41,358 nucleotides of DNA, taken from positions 1 to 41,358 of the forward strand of contig JAESPR010000092.1 in NCBI GenBank assembly GCA_016765685.1. Reading direction: 5' to 3'. The stretch is from Colwellia sp. GTDB taxonomy: Bacteria > Pseudomonadota > Gammaproteobacteria > Enterobacterales > Alteromonadaceae. The position numbers and the translations under genes are program-made. Each line of letters begins with the position of its first letter. Position 1 is the first letter of the stretch. Below the pieces are notes generated by a model that worked only from the letters and a program-made list of their open reading frames with translations, did no database searches and was not told the DNA's origin. Below are positions 24,990 through 34,023 of the stretch, one piece after another.

Positions 24990-26030
24990 ATGCCAGCTCA
25001 CTCTAAAACGCCAAACCAACAAGACTTCCGTTTCCATTCAGGTATTGAAGCGCTGCCCGATGCCGCGTTGATTTTATCTCCAGACTTGATGATCTTGTCA
25101 GGTAATAAAAAAGCGCAACGTCTTTTAGGGGTTCGTTTTCCTGATGATGTTGGTAAACATATTGAGCAATTACTTATTGACCCAGAATTTTCAGAGTATC
25201 TAAACCAAGACAATTTTGAAACGCCTTGCCTTATTACCTCGCCTATTAACGATGAATTACAATTAGAAATATCGGTCATGGCCTTTGGTGGTGAACGCGT
25301 TATTTTAATGTCTCGTGCTATTTCTAAGTACCATAGAATGAAGAAAATGCGCCGAGAATTTGTCGCCAATGTTTCCCATGAGTTGAAAACACCATTGACG
25401 GTTGTACGCGGTTACGTGGAAATGATTCAAGAAACTGAGCATGGCCTCGATCCTCACTGGCAAAAAGTATTTGCTACCATAGAAGGTCAGGTTTCTCGAA
25501 TGGAGCGACTGGTTGAACAGCTATTGAGCTTATCTAAAGTTGAAAATAATCGTGATGACGACGATATGAAACATGTAGATATGCCTGTTCTGGTAGAGGA
25601 TCTTGTTGAAGATGCTAAATGGCTTAATCAAGATAAGAAGCACGATATACGCACTAATATTACTCAAGATGTGGGGGTGTTTGGCATTGAAACAGAGCTG
25701 AAAAGTGCCTGTGCTAATTTAATTTCTAACGCCATAGCTTACACACCCGCTAGTGGTGTTATCGACGTTAGTTGGCAGCGTCATGACGATAAGTTGGTCT
25801 TTAGTGTCAGAGATAATGGTGACGGCATAAAAGCAGAACAGCTAAACCGACTTACTGAGCGCTTCTATCGAGTTGATAAATCACGTTCTCGTGATACGGG
25901 TGGCTCAGGACTTGGTTTGGCCATAGTTAAACATGTGTTATTGCACCATAAAGCTGAATTGGTTATTCGTAGCGAATGGGGCGTGGGTAGTGAATTTGCT
26001 ATTTATTTTGATGAAGACTCAGGTTGTTAG
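24990..26030 (+). CDS. phoR: Phosphate regulon histidine kinase PhoR, lacking membrane segments
   Basis: A 346-residue kinase. It has a PAS domain (about 15-115, FHSGIEALPDAALILSPD), the H-box FVANVSHELKTPLTV with His130, N-box NLISNAIAYTP, G1 DNGDGI (275-280) and G2 GGSGLGLAIVKH, ending in the PhoR-typical TERFYRVDKSRSRDTGGSGLG segment. E. coli PhoR is 431 residues with two N-terminal membrane helices and a linker; here the protein begins directly at the PAS domain. A stop codon (TAA, 24966-24968) in the same frame just upstream excludes a longer start. It is in an operon with phoB. The pstSCAB-phoU genes do not follow. It may be a soluble kinase or have lost its membrane anchor. Confidence 0.92.
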   Translation: MPAHSKTPNQQDFRFHSGIEALPDAALILSPDLMILSGNKKAQRLLGVRFPDDVGKHIEQLLIDPEFSEYLNQDNFETPCLITSPINDELQLEISVMAFGGERVILMSRAISKYHRMKKMRREFVANVSHELKTPLTVVRGYVEMIQETEHGLDPHWQKVFATIEGQVSRMERLVEQLLSLSKVENNRDDDDMKHVDMPVLVEDLVEDAKWLNQDKKHDIRTNITQDVGVFGIETELKSACANLISNAIAYTPASGVIDVSWQRHDDKLVFSVRDNGDGIKAEQLNRLTERFYRVDKSRSRDTGGSGLGLAIVKHVLLHHKAELVIRSEWGVGSEFAIYFDEDSGC

Positions 26031-26123
26031 CCTTGTTGAGCAAAAAAGTAGCAAGAATTGAAAGTAGCAAGCATGAAAAATCGCGTGTTGTTATGCTCTT
26101 CATACATTTAGTGTGGTACTTTC

Positions 26124-26150
26124 GAAACTTGAAACTTGAAACTTGAAACT
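26124..26150. repeat. Heptanucleotide tandem repeat (GAAACTT), 3.9 copies
   Basis: Three exact GAAACTT units and a partial fourth lie between the convergent genes phoR and gcvR, 10 bp from the gcvR stop. Two AAGTAGCAAG motifs lie at about 26046-26075 on the other side of the gap, much like the AAGTAACAAG pair and heptamers after aceA. Confidence 0.85.
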
Positions 26151-26159
26151 GGTTTACTG

Positions 26160-26657
26160 TTATCTGGTAATATCAACCATTAAATCATCTGCGACATGCT
26201 CTAAAGCGTTTATTAAATCATCGACATCCGTTGCATTCATGGCAATTTGCACTTTAGCATGAAACATTAGTTGGCCGGTATGGGCAGCACTGGCTTGTGA
26301 ACTAACAAGTTTGATCAAGTTGCCACCTTGGTGATGAATGACTGATGAAATCTCTTGAACAATACCTGCTCTATCGTTAGCTGTTAGTTCTAACACTAAG
26401 TTAGTACTAATTTTTTCCGAGCTTGATTTTGCTATCTCTATTTGGCAATTCAAACCATTAATCCCTCCAAGTGCTGAAACGAGTGCTTGGGTATTTTTTT
26501 TATTTACTTCTACTTCGATGACACCGGCGAAAAATCCAGATAAATGATGCAAGCTACTCACTTGCCAATTACCTTGGTGTTTATTAATAATTTTAGATAA
26601 AGTATCAACAATGCCGGTTTGATCTGGGCCAATACAAGAAATGACAATATGGTTCAT
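26160..26657 (-). CDS. gcvR: Glycine cleavage system repressor GcvR-like, two ACT domains
   Basis: A 165-residue protein made of two ACT domains: about 1-75 (HIVISCIGPDQTGIVDTLSKI) and about 88-165 (LVLELTANDRAGIVQEISSVI). This is the GcvR arrangement. In E. coli GcvR binds GcvA and blocks activation of the glycine cleavage operon when glycine is low. No gcv genes or GcvA are in the window. It is read alone, converging on phoR. Other two-ACT proteins exist, so the exact role is less sure than the fold. Confidence 0.82.
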   Translation of the reverse strand: MNHIVISCIGPDQTGIVDTLSKIINKHQGNWQVSSLHHLSGFFAGVIEVEVNKKNTQALVSALGGINGLNCQIEIAKSSSEKISTNLVLELTANDRAGIVQEISSVIHHQGGNLIKLVSSQASAAHTGQLMFHAKVQIAMNATDVDDLINALEHVADDLMVDITR

Positions 26658-26736
26658 AAAAGTCCTTAAATTCGATGTGCTTGAAATGGTGTTTTTGACG
26701 CGCTATTTTGAAACTATATCTTGAAAAGAACAAATA

Positions 26737-27099
26737 TTAACTGGTTCGGGAAAGTTGGCTCAGCTCTTTGTCAAGTTGTGCATTATCACCTAAGTTAAGC
26801 TCAACTAAACGGCGTAAATGAGTCACACTGTCAATATCCATGGCATTACATTGTAAACCTGTTTCATCATCTTGTTCATGAACAACGGCAATGTGCAAGG
26901 TAACTTCGGATTCATTGTCTGATAAATAGAAGCTCAAAGTCCCTAGTTTGCCTTTTAATGGTAGTGCAGAGTCGACGGCGGTTACTAAAGCTCCGTTAAG
27001 AGAAATATCATGTATAGATACAGGGTAAGTATTACCTTCAACGTTCAGCTCAGCTTTGATTGAAAATAATATCCGGGTAAATTGTCGTCTATTTTCCAT
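26737..27099 (-). CDS. PilZ-domain protein, predicted c-di-GMP receptor
   Basis: A 120-residue single PilZ domain. Both binding motifs are present: RRQFTR near residue 4 (RxxxR) and DISLNGALV near residue 32 (D/NxSxxG). PilZ proteins bind cyclic di-GMP and pass the signal to partners controlling motility, surface polysaccharide or other outputs. It has no fused output domain, so it probably acts through a partner protein. It lies between gcvR and ettA with no functional link to either. The pomAB motor genes about 6 kb away are one conceivable target, but nothing in the sequence shows this. Confidence 0.88.
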   Translation of the reverse strand: MENRRQFTRILFSIKAELNVEGNTYPVSIHDISLNGALVTAVDSALPLKGKLGTLSFYLSDNESEVTLHIAVVHEQDDETGLQCNAMDIDSVTHLRRLVELNLGDNAQLDKELSQLSRTS

Positions 27100-27137
27100 T
27101 AAAATAAGCCTATCAAAATATGACCGTTGAAGTTGTT

Positions 27138-27196
27138 TATACCCGTGGTGTTTTTAATTCTAGCTGAGTCCTGCATGTTGAAATAATACGGGCATA
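27138..27196. mobile_element. 59-bp internally deleted copy of the TIR element
   Basis: It starts TATACCCGTG like the left end of the 267-bp element at 20458, then jumps to its right end: 27150-27196 matches 20678-20724 at about 40 of 47 positions. Both termini remain, while more than 200 bp of interior are missing. It lies in the 232-bp gap between the PilZ gene and ettA. Confidence 0.7.
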
Positions 27197-27249
27197 TTAA
27201 TAAAATATACTCTTAGCATAGACTGGTTTCTAAATAATTGGTATAACAA

Positions 27250-27282
27250 AAGGCCGTTAACAATTAATATTTCAACGGCCTT
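27250..27282 (-). terminator. Rho-independent terminator of ettA
   Basis: AAGGCCGTT (27250-27258) pairs with AACGGCCTT (27274-27282). The minus strand then reads TTTTG. It lies 49 bp beyond the ettA stop. Confidence 0.8.
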
Positions 27283-27331
27283 AGCGTCTTCATTTATTTA
27301 CTCAGCAGACCCGCGCTGCAATTATTATCGC

Positions 27332-29011
27332 TTACCCTATTTTTTTATATTTAATGCGGTGCGGTTCAATTGCTGCGGCACCTAAGGTTTTCTTCAGCCA
27401 TGCTTCGTATTCGGTGAAGTTACCTTCGAAGAAGTTGATTTGTCCTTCATCACGATAATCTAAAATGTGGGTGGAAATTCGGTCGAGAAACCAGCGATCA
27501 TGCGAAATAACCATAGCGCAACCCGGAAACTCTAATATAGCTTCTTCAAGTGCCCGTAAGGTTTCCACATCTAAGTCATTGGTAGGTTCATCTAATAATA
27601 AGAGGTTACCGCCAGTTTGCACCAATTTAGCTAAATGAACTCGGTTGCGCTCACCGCCCGATAAGTCTTTAATAAATTTTTGTTGATCACTACCTTTAAA
27701 ATTAAAACGTGAACAATAAGCACGACTAGATGTTTGGTAATTACCAATTTCTAGAATATCATGGCCTTGAGATATTTCCTGATAAACAGTGTTGTTATCA
27801 TTCATGTCATCACGGAATTGATCAACACTGGCGAGCTTAACTGTATCACCTAATTCGATGCTGCCAGAGTCTTGCTGCTCTGTTCCTGACATCATTTTAA
27901 ATAAGGTTGATTTACCCGCGCCGTTAGGACCGATAATGCCAACAATAGCGCCTTTTGGCATACTAAAACTTAAATCATCAATTAACAGCTTGCCGTCGAA
28001 CGATTTTCTTAGATTGTTTACTTCAAGTACCTTGTCACCTAAACGTGGCCCCGGCGGAATATAAAGCTCATTGGTTTCATTGCGTTTTTGGTTTTCTTGG
28101 CTGCTGAGTTCTTCAAAACGAGCCATACGCGCTTTGCTTTTTACTTGGCGCGCTTTTGGATTAGATCGAACCCATTGCAACTCTTGTTTTATAGTTTTTT
28201 GTAGGGCATTTTCGGTTTTATTTTCTTGTGCTAAACGGGCGTCTTTTTGCTCAAGCCATGAAGAGTAGTTACCTTCCCATGGAATGCCTTCGCCTCTATC
28301 TAACTCTAAAATCCAACCCGCGACGTTATCAAGAAAATATCTATCATGAGTAATCGCTACAACAGTTCCTGGATAATCGTGTAAAAAACGTTCTAACCAA
28401 GCAACAGATTCGGCATCTAAATGGTTGGTTGGTTCATCAAGTAATAACATATCGGGTTTTTGTAATAATAAATGACATAAAGCTACCCGGCGGCGTTCAC
28501 CTCCACTTAAGATAGCAATTTTTTGCTCCCAAGGTGGTAATCGTAAAGCATCAGCGGCACGCTCAAGTACATTATCAATATTGTGACCATCTTGAGTATT
28601 GATAATATCCTCTAATTGCCCTTGCTCTTTAGCAAGCGCGTCAAAATCAGCACCTTCTTCCGCGTACTCGTTATAGACTTCATCAAGGCGTTTTAAGGCA
28701 TTTTTAACTTCCGACACCGCACTTTCTATAATTTCACGTACGGTTTTATCTTCATCAAGTTTTGGCTCTTGTTCCAGGTAACCAATTTTTGTGCCTGATA
28801 AGGCACTGGCTTCACCTTCAAATTCTTTATCAATCCCAGCCATAATACGCAACAAGGTTGATTTACCTGAGCCATTTAAACCTAACACGCCAATTTTAAC
28901 GCCAGGGAAAAATGAAAGTGAAATGTTTTTTAAAATAGTACGCTTGGGCGGAACCACTTTACTTACGCGGTTCATTGAAAAAATAAATTTGTCTGGTAGT
29001 GGCTGAGCCAT
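27332..29011 (-). CDS. ettA: Energy-dependent translational throttle protein EttA (ABC-F)
   Basis: A 559-residue ABC-F ATPase with two nucleotide-binding domains and no membrane segment. Domain 1 has Walker A GLNGSGKST and signature LSGGERRRV; domain 2 has GPNGAGKST and LSGGERNRV. Both have Walker B LLLLDEPTNHLD/LLLLDEPTNDLD. The linker between them carries the arm rich in charged residues (KQELQWVRSNPKARQVKSKARMARF). EttA binds the ribosomal E site and restrains the first elongation step when ADP is high. The usual length is about 555. A diverged copy of about 50 bp of its 5' end lies at 29816-29868, beyond the toxin-antitoxin module. Confidence 0.95.
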   Translation of the reverse strand: MAQPLPDKFIFSMNRVSKVVPPKRTILKNISLSFFPGVKIGVLGLNGSGKSTLLRIMAGIDKEFEGEASALSGTKIGYLEQEPKLDEDKTVREIIESAVSEVKNALKRLDEVYNEYAEEGADFDALAKEQGQLEDIINTQDGHNIDNVLERAADALRLPPWEQKIAILSGGERRRVALCHLLLQKPDMLLLDEPTNHLDAESVAWLERFLHDYPGTVVAITHDRYFLDNVAGWILELDRGEGIPWEGNYSSWLEQKDARLAQENKTENALQKTIKQELQWVRSNPKARQVKSKARMARFEELSSQENQKRNETNELYIPPGPRLGDKVLEVNNLRKSFDGKLLIDDLSFSMPKGAIVGIIGPNGAGKSTLFKMMSGTEQQDSGSIELGDTVKLASVDQFRDDMNDNNTVYQEISQGHDILEIGNYQTSSRAYCSRFNFKGSDQQKFIKDLSGGERNRVHLAKLVQTGGNLLLLDEPTNDLDVETLRALEEAILEFPGCAMVISHDRWFLDRISTHILDYRDEGQINFFEGNFTEYEAWLKKTLGAAAIEPHRIKYKKIG

Positions 29012-29148
29012 ATTGAGACCTTACATGAATAAAATAATATTATCCTATTGTAGGGTTTCTATTAGCGGATAGTCAATAAATAGGCTTGTAGATAAGGGGT
29101 AATAAAATAGCGATTCACAAGACTCTATTGAAATGCTTTAGGAATAAA

Positions 29149-29201
29149 TTGACAAAATAGTTAAAGTGTTAAACACTTGTTTAACAAGGGTGAACAAGTG
29201 T
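29149..29201 (+). promoter_or_regulatory. Promoter and operator region of the toxin-antitoxin module
   Basis: A TTGACA -35 hexamer at 29149-29154 precedes two overlapping inverted repeats: GTTAAAC (29168-29174)/GTTTAAC (29179-29185) and ACACTTGTT (29173-29181)/AACAAGTGT (29193-29201). This is typical of an antitoxin-bound operator just before the antitoxin start. Confidence 0.65.
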
Positions 29202-29212
29202 AGGTAAATATT

Positions 29213-29476
29213 ATGCTCGGTGTTAGATTAGAAACTGACTTAGAAAGTAGATTGACAGCATTAGCTGAACGAACTCATCGTTCTAAAAGTTATCATGCTA
29301 AAGTCGCATTAGCACGCTATATAGAACAAGAGGAAGTCAAAGAAAAAGCTGATAGAGAATCTTTGATTAGGTGGGAAGCTTATAAAGAAAACGGTGAGTC
29401 AATTAGTAATAAATCTGTGATTAATTGGCTAGATAGCTGGGGCAAAGATCAGGAAGAATCATGCCCAGAGAGGTAG
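29213..29476 (+). CDS. Ribbon-helix-helix antitoxin (ParD/RelB-like)
   Basis: An 87-residue protein. The N-terminal part (about 1-45, MLGVRLETDLESRLTALAERT and SKSYHAKVALARYI) is a ribbon-helix-helix DNA-binding domain of the CopG type. The C-terminal half is charged and probably unfolds or wraps the toxin. It is followed by the toxin gene, whose start overlaps its end by 16 bp, the usual coupling in type II systems. Inverted repeats before it are the expected autoregulatory operator. Confidence 0.85.
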   Translation: MLGVRLETDLESRLTALAERTHRSKSYHAKVALARYIEQEEVKEKADRESLIRWEAYKENGESISNKSVINWLDSWGKDQEESCPER

Positions 29477-29751
29477 TTTGGTTACCGGATGCTGTTAAAG
29501 ATGTCATGCGGCTTAGGAAGTTTATTCAAGATAAGAACCCTAGTGCAGCGCAAAGGGCAGCAAGTAAAATAAAAGAAGGAGTATTGATTCTAATGTCTCA
29601 TCCAGAATCAGGGCGTCCAGTTGATAGCTTAAGTACTTTTAGGGAAATATTCATTCCGTTCGGTATGGGTAATTATATTTTAAGATATAGAGAAGATAAT
29701 TTAGCAATTGTTGTGGTGAGAGTATGGCACAGTAAAGAAGAGCGTAGTTAG
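29461..29751 (+). CDS. ParE/RelE-superfamily toxin
   Basis: A 96-residue toxin with the ParE/RelE fold signs: an opening strand (VVWLPDAVKDVMRLRKFI), a helix with PSAAQRAASKIKEGV, the block HPESGRPVDSLSTFREIFI, and a last strand ending VVRVWHSKEERS, which is typical of ParE-like members. ParE toxins poison DNA gyrase while RelE toxins cut mRNA on the ribosome; sequence alone favours ParE but does not settle it. It overlaps the antitoxin gene by 16 bp. The module looks acquired: a scrap of ettA 5' sequence follows it. Confidence 0.87.
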   Translation: MPREVVWLPDAVKDVMRLRKFIQDKNPSAAQRAASKIKEGVLILMSHPESGRPVDSLSTFREIFIPFGMGNYILRYREDNLAIVVVRVWHSKEERS

Positions 29752-29815
29752 ATTTTTATAGTTAGGCTGTTGTAAAAAAAATCAAAATAAAGTGTATGCT
29801 TTTGCTTCAAAATGC

Positions 29816-29868
29816 GTACGCTTGGGCGGAACCACTTTACTTACGCTGTTCATTAAGAAAATAAACCG
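29816..29868 (-). repeat. Duplicated fragment of the ettA 5' end
   Basis: The stretch beginning GTACGCTTGGGCGGAACCAC is identical for 31 bp to 28939-28969 in ettA, then diverges slowly for about 20 bp. On the minus strand it would read MNSVSKVVPPKRT, compared with MNRVSKVVPPKRT in EttA, and then breaks off. It is a direct repeat 877 bp from the original, with the toxin-antitoxin module in between. Confidence 0.85.
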
Positions 29869-29902
29869 TTAAAAAGCTCGTAGAGAAGTTTGCATTTTAT
29901 GC

Positions 29903-31801
29903 TTAAAAAATATTAATTTGATTAACAATACCTTGGCTATCTAAGCCCAACTCCTGATGTACTTCTGCTTGAGTACCATGTTTGACAAAGTGATCAGGGA
30001 TACCAATATTGAGGACTCTTATTGCAGAAGGAAGTGCTAATCCTTTTGAGAGTATATACTCATTAACCGCAGAGCCAGCACCACCGGCAATAGCATTATC
30101 TTCAACCGTTACTAACAGATCATGCGAAGCAGCTAATTCATCAATTATATTGGTATCTAAAGGTTTAACAAAACGCATATCAACTAACGTTGCATCAAGT
30201 TCATTAGCTGCTTTGTCGGCTTCTGCCAGCATAGTACCAAAGCTGAGTAAAGCTATTTTGTTGCCTTGCTGCTTGTTATTTTTTTGCTCACCATTTTCAC
30301 GAATGGTCACGCTTTTACCTATTTCAATGGTTTCATCAAGGCTAGGTAATGTAACACCTGTGCCATTACCGCGTGGGTAACGTACCACCGCAGGCGAGTT
30401 AAGCTGGTAGCCAGTATTTAACATTAACTGACACTCACGCTCGTTAGATGGCGTCATAATGGTTATATTGGGAATACATCGTAAAAAGCTTAAATCAAAT
30501 GACCCTTGGTGTGTTGCGCCGTCTGCACCGACAATGCCGGCTCTATCAACTGCAAATAATACCGGCAAATTTTGAATGGCAATATCATGAATAAATTGAT
30601 CATAACCACGCTGTAAAAAAGTAGAATAAATAGCCACTACGGGCTTTTGACCACCAATAGCAAGGCCGGCTGCATACGTCACCGCATGTTGCTCGGCAAT
30701 AGCAACATCAAAATATTGATCAGGAAAACGTTGGCTAAATTCCACCATGCCAGAGCCTTCACGCATTGCCGGAGTAATAGCGACTAATTTTTTATCTACC
30801 TCAGCAGTTTTGCATAACCAATCACCAAAAATTTGTGAGTAAGTTGGTAAAGTCGGTGCCGATTTAGGTAAGTTAGCATCACTGGGGTTAAATTTAGGTA
30901 CCGCATGATATTTAATCGGATCTTGCTCTGCAGCTTGATAACCTTTTCCTTTTTTAGTAGCAATGTGCAGTAGTTGTGGGCCTTTAAGATTGCGCATGTT
31001 TTTAATGGTATCAACTAAACCATTAACATCATGACCATCAATAGGGCCGATATAATTAAAACCTAACTCTTCAAAAAAAGTACTAGGCACCACCATACCT
31101 TTAAGATGTTCTTCAGCGCGGCTAGCCAATTCTTTTATTGGTGGGATGTTTTTAAGTAAGCGCTTACTTCCTTCGCGAATTCCGGTATATATACTGCCTG
31201 ATAATAATTTAGCTAAATGATTATTTAATGCACCGACATTTTCAGAAATAGACATTTCGTTATCATTAAGAATAACCAACATATCTTTTTTAATATCACC
31301 CGCATGGTTCAGTGCTTCAAAAGCCATGCCTGCGGTCATAGCACCATCACCTATTACCGCCACTGTTTTTCTGTTTTGTCCTTCTTTTTCTGCGGCAACT
31401 GCTAAACCTAGAGCGGCAGAAATTGAGGTACTTGAATGACCTACACTTAACACATCGTATTCACTTTCTTCACGCCAAGGAAAAGGATGCAAACCATTCT
31501 TTTGTCTGATTGACTGTAGTTGATCTCGTCGGCCAGTGAGGATTTTATGGGGATAAGCTTGATGGCCAACATCCCAAATAAGATGGTCAAAAGGGGTGTT
31601 GTAAACAAAATGCAAAGCAACGGTAAGTTCTATTGTGCCTAAACCTGAAGCGAAATGACCGCTGCTTTTGCTGACCGAATTTAATAAAAAATTACGCAAC
31701 TCATGGCTAATTCGTGATAACTGAGCTTGTGAAATATTTCGCAAGTCTTTGGGCGAATTAATTTGAGTAAGTAATGGGTAATCAGCAAGGTTAGTGGTCA
31801 T
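29903..31801 (-). CDS. dxs: 1-deoxy-D-xylulose-5-phosphate synthase
   Basis: A 632-residue thiamine-diphosphate enzyme that joins pyruvate and glyceraldehyde-3-phosphate, the first step of the MEP isoprenoid pathway. Motifs: [16 protein letters not shown], the thiamine-binding [41 protein letters not shown] and [15 protein letters not shown]. The length is normal. It is third in the xseB-ispA-dxs series, beginning 45 bp after the ispA stop. Its stop codon is followed by the ettA fragment and the converging toxin gene; no clean terminator was identified. Confidence 0.97.
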   Translation of the reverse strand: MTTNLADYPLLTQINSPKDLRNISQAQLSRISHELRNFLLNSVSKSSGHFASGLGTIELTVALHFVYNTPFDHLIWDVGHQAYPHKILTGRRDQLQSIRQKNGLHPFPWREESEYDVLSVGHSSTSISAALGLAVAAEKEGQNRKTVAVIGDGAMTAGMAFEALNHAGDIKKDMLVILNDNEMSISENVGALNNHLAKLLSGSIYTGIREGSKRLLKNIPPIKELASRAEEHLKGMVVPSTFFEELGFNYIGPIDGHDVNGLVDTIKNMRNLKGPQLLHIATKKGKGYQAAEQDPIKYHAVPKFNPSDANLPKSAPTLPTYSQIFGDWLCKTAEVDKKLVAITPAMREGSGMVEFSQRFPDQYFDVAIAEQHAVTYAAGLAIGGQKPVVAIYSTFLQRGYDQFIHDIAIQNLPVLFAVDRAGIVGADGATHQGSFDLSFLRCIPNITIMTPSNERECQLMLNTGYQLNSPAVVRYPRGNGTGVTLPSLDETIEIGKSVTIRENGEQKNNKQQGNKIALLSFGTMLAEADKAANELDATLVDMRFVKPLDTNIIDELAASHDLLVTVEDNAIAGGAGSAVNEYILSKGLALPSAIRVLNIGIPDHFVKHGTQAEVHQELGLDSQGIVNQINIF

Positions 31802-31845
31802 AGTTGTTCTATAGTTATTTTTTATTAACTGATAAACGGTGGCGT

Positions 31846-32736
31846 TTAATGGCTACGTTTAACAATAAAAGTAGCAAATTCAGCTAAGGATTGCGTATTG
31901 TAAGGCAAACTGGCCAAAGCTTGAAGCGCTTGTTGCAATAAGTTTTCAGCTTTTTCTTGGGCACCTTGTAAACCAAGTAATGCAGGGTAGGTACTTTTGT
32001 TTGCTGCAAGGTCGGAGCCTTTGGGTTTACCCAACTGCTCTTGAGTTGAAGTTATATCAATAATATCATCTTGTACTTGGTAGGCTAAACCAACCAGTTG
32101 CGCATACTTTTTGAGTGTCTGTTGTTCTTGCTTTGTTATGTGTAAAGCGCATTGTGCTGCCATTAATACCGAGGCTTCGAGTAAAGCGCCAGTTTTTAAT
32201 GAGTGTAACGTTTCTAATTGTGTTAAATTTATTGCTTTATCGGTAGCGGCTAAATCAAGGGCTTGACCACCACACATGCCTTGATAACCAGCAGCGGTGC
32301 TTAACTGCTGAATCAATTTGATCTGTTTAGATTTAATGGCATCAGAAAAGTCATGGTGGGCAAGAATATTAAAAGCTAAAGTCTGTAAGGCATCACTGGC
32401 TAAAATTGCGGTGGCTTCATCAAAAGCTTTGTGGCAGGTGGGTTTACCACGTCGTAAATCATCATCATCCATGGCGGGCAGATCATCGTGTAATAAAGAA
32501 TAAGCATGGATACACTCTAATGCACCTGCAATACCATCAAGATCTTCTAAGCTAATGCCTAATGCGTCACCGGTAATATAAACCAAGTATGGGCGTATGC
32601 GTTTGCCGCCAATTAATAAACCATAACTCATCGCTTGATGGAGTTTTTTATCGTTAACGGTAAGTTGTGCTAACTGGCGCTGTAAAAACTGATTGATGCG
32701 TTGTTGAAAAACATCATGGTTAACTAAATTACTCAC
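31846..32736 (-). CDS. ispA: Farnesyl diphosphate synthase (geranyltranstransferase)
   Basis: A 296-residue short-chain prenyl synthase that makes farnesyl diphosphate from isopentenyl and dimethylallyl diphosphates. Both aspartate-rich motifs are present: [19 protein letters not shown] (first) and [23 protein letters not shown] (second), with GGKRIRPYL near the start. Its ATG overlaps the xseB stop by 4 bp, so the two are translationally coupled. With dxs downstream the operon supplies isoprenoid precursors for quinones and undecaprenyl carriers. Confidence 0.96.
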   Translation of the reverse strand: MSNLVNHDVFQQRINQFLQRQLAQLTVNDKKLHQAMSYGLLIGGKRIRPYLVYITGDALGISLEDLDGIAGALECIHAYSLLHDDLPAMDDDDLRRGKPTCHKAFDEATAILASDALQTLAFNILAHHDFSDAIKSKQIKLIQQLSTAAGYQGMCGGQALDLAATDKAINLTQLETLHSLKTGALLEASVLMAAQCALHITKQEQQTLKKYAQLVGLAYQVQDDIIDITSTQEQLGKPKGSDLAANKSTYPALLGLQGAQEKAENLLQQALQALASLPYNTQSLAEFATFIVKRSH

Positions 32737-32999
32737 AAAGACTCACCTGAAGGTGTTTCATTGGGAGTTAAATCGAAATTAGTAAGCTGTTGTTCACCAT
32801 TTTGTTCGAGCAAAATTTTCACTTTTTGTTCTGCTGTTTGCAGTTTGTCTTGGCTCAATTTGCTTAATGTTAAACCTCGCTCAAATAGTGTCATTGATTC
32901 AGCTAAATTTAAGTCACCGTGCTCTAAATTTTGCACAATGGTGTCTAACTCGTTCAGTGACTCTTCAAAACTCAAGTTTTCTAACTTTTTCTTTGCCAT
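32733..32999 (-). CDS. xseB: Exodeoxyribonuclease VII small subunit
   Basis: An 88-residue helical protein, the normal XseB size. It shows LSFEESLNELDTIVQNLEHGDLNLAESMTLFERGLTLSK, the family core. With XseA it makes exonuclease VII, which degrades single-stranded DNA; XseA is not in the window. The start at 32999 (MAKKKLEN) was chosen on family length; a longer frame exists upstream but its extra 27 residues do not fit. First gene of xseB-ispA-dxs, divergent from pomA with a 248-bp gap. Confidence 0.93.
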   Translation of the reverse strand: MAKKKLENLSFEESLNELDTIVQNLEHGDLNLAESMTLFERGLTLSKLSQDKLQTAEQKVKILLEQNGEQQLTNFDLTPNETPSGESL

Positions 33000-33247
33000 G
33001 TTTTTTACTCTGGCCCATGTTGTTTGCTTTGGGCAGTATGTTTTAGATAATAAGCGCAAACTTACCTTAGCTAAGCACATTGGTCAATATAGTGATAATT
33101 TATTTCGGCGAGCAATATTCTAAATAAGTTATTAAGTTATTGACTACATGGGCGATAATAAAGATATAAGTAATGGCGAATAGTTTACTCATAATGTACT
33201 ATTATTTTATTGATACAAATTGAGCTTGATGGTTTTAGGAGGGTTTT

Positions 33248-34012
33248 GTGGATTTAGCAACGTTAATAGGCATAGTCGGTGCAGTCGGTTTACTGATTAT
33301 GGCAATGTTACTTGCTGGTGACATCATGATGTTTGTTGATGCTCAATCAGTGATTATTGTTTTTGGTGGTTCAATCTTCATTGTTTTATCAAATTATAAT
33401 ATGGGCCAATTTTTTGGTATTGGCAAGATTATCGGCAAAGCTTTTATGTTTAAGCTCGAAAAACCAGAGGAGTTAATTGAAAAAGCGGTTGATATGGCAG
33501 ACGCTGCACGTAAAGGCGGTTTTCTTGCTTTAGAAGAAGCAGAAATAACCAATGCTTTTATGCAAAAAGGGGTCGATATGCTGGTTGATGGCCATGATGC
33601 TGATGTGGTGCGAGCAACCTTGCAAAAAGATATTAACTTAACCACTGAACGCCATGAAACAGGCGCTAACATGATGCAAGCATTGGCAGATGTTGCGCCA
33701 GCAATGGGTATGATCGGTACACTTATTGGTTTGGTGGCGATGTTATCTAACATGGATGATCCTAAATCAATTGGTCCTGCGATGGCGGTTGCTTTATTAA
33801 CCACCTTGTATGGCGCTTTTTTAGCCAATGTTATTGCTATCCCAATTGCTTCTAAATTAAGACTACGTATGGAAGAGGAGAAAATGAACCAAGAATTGGT
33901 GCTTGATGCGGTATTGGGTATTCAAGACGGTCAAAATCCTCGAGTTATTGAAGGTCTGTTGAAAAACTACCTTGCAGAAGGTAAGCGTGCCATTGATACC
34001 AACGAAGAGTAG
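33248..34012 (+). CDS. pomA: Sodium-driven flagellar motor protein PomA
   Basis: A 254-residue stator protein with four membrane segments: two near the N-terminus (about 3-25 and 30-50) and two around 145-200. It starts with GTG at 33248, preceded by an excellent AGGAGG ribosome site (33238-33243). The blocks DVAPAMGMIGTLIGLVAMLSNMDDP and ALLTTLYGAFLANVIAIPIA form the channel-lining helices. Together with PomB it makes the sodium channel that turns the polar flagellum. The sequence is close to Vibrio PomA, which marks the type as sodium-driven, though the ion is inferred. Confidence 0.95.
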   Translation: MDLATLIGIVGAVGLLIMAMLLAGDIMMFVDAQSVIIVFGGSIFIVLSNYNMGQFFGIGKIIGKAFMFKLEKPEELIEKAVDMADAARKGGFLALEEAEITNAFMQKGVDMLVDGHDADVVRATLQKDINLTTERHETGANMMQALADVAPAMGMIGTLIGLVAMLSNMDDPKSIGPAMAVALLTTLYGAFLANVIAIPIASKLRLRMEEEKMNQELVLDAVLGIQDGQNPRVIEGLLKNYLAEGKRAIDTNEE

Positions 34013-34023
34013 CGGGAGTTCAT

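Noticed and set aside
29803..29815. CTTCAAAATGCG next to the ettA fragment as an end of the TIR element
   Set aside because: Twelve bases match an inner part of the left terminal repeat at 20471, but the outer TATACCCGTG is missing, so an element end is not supported.
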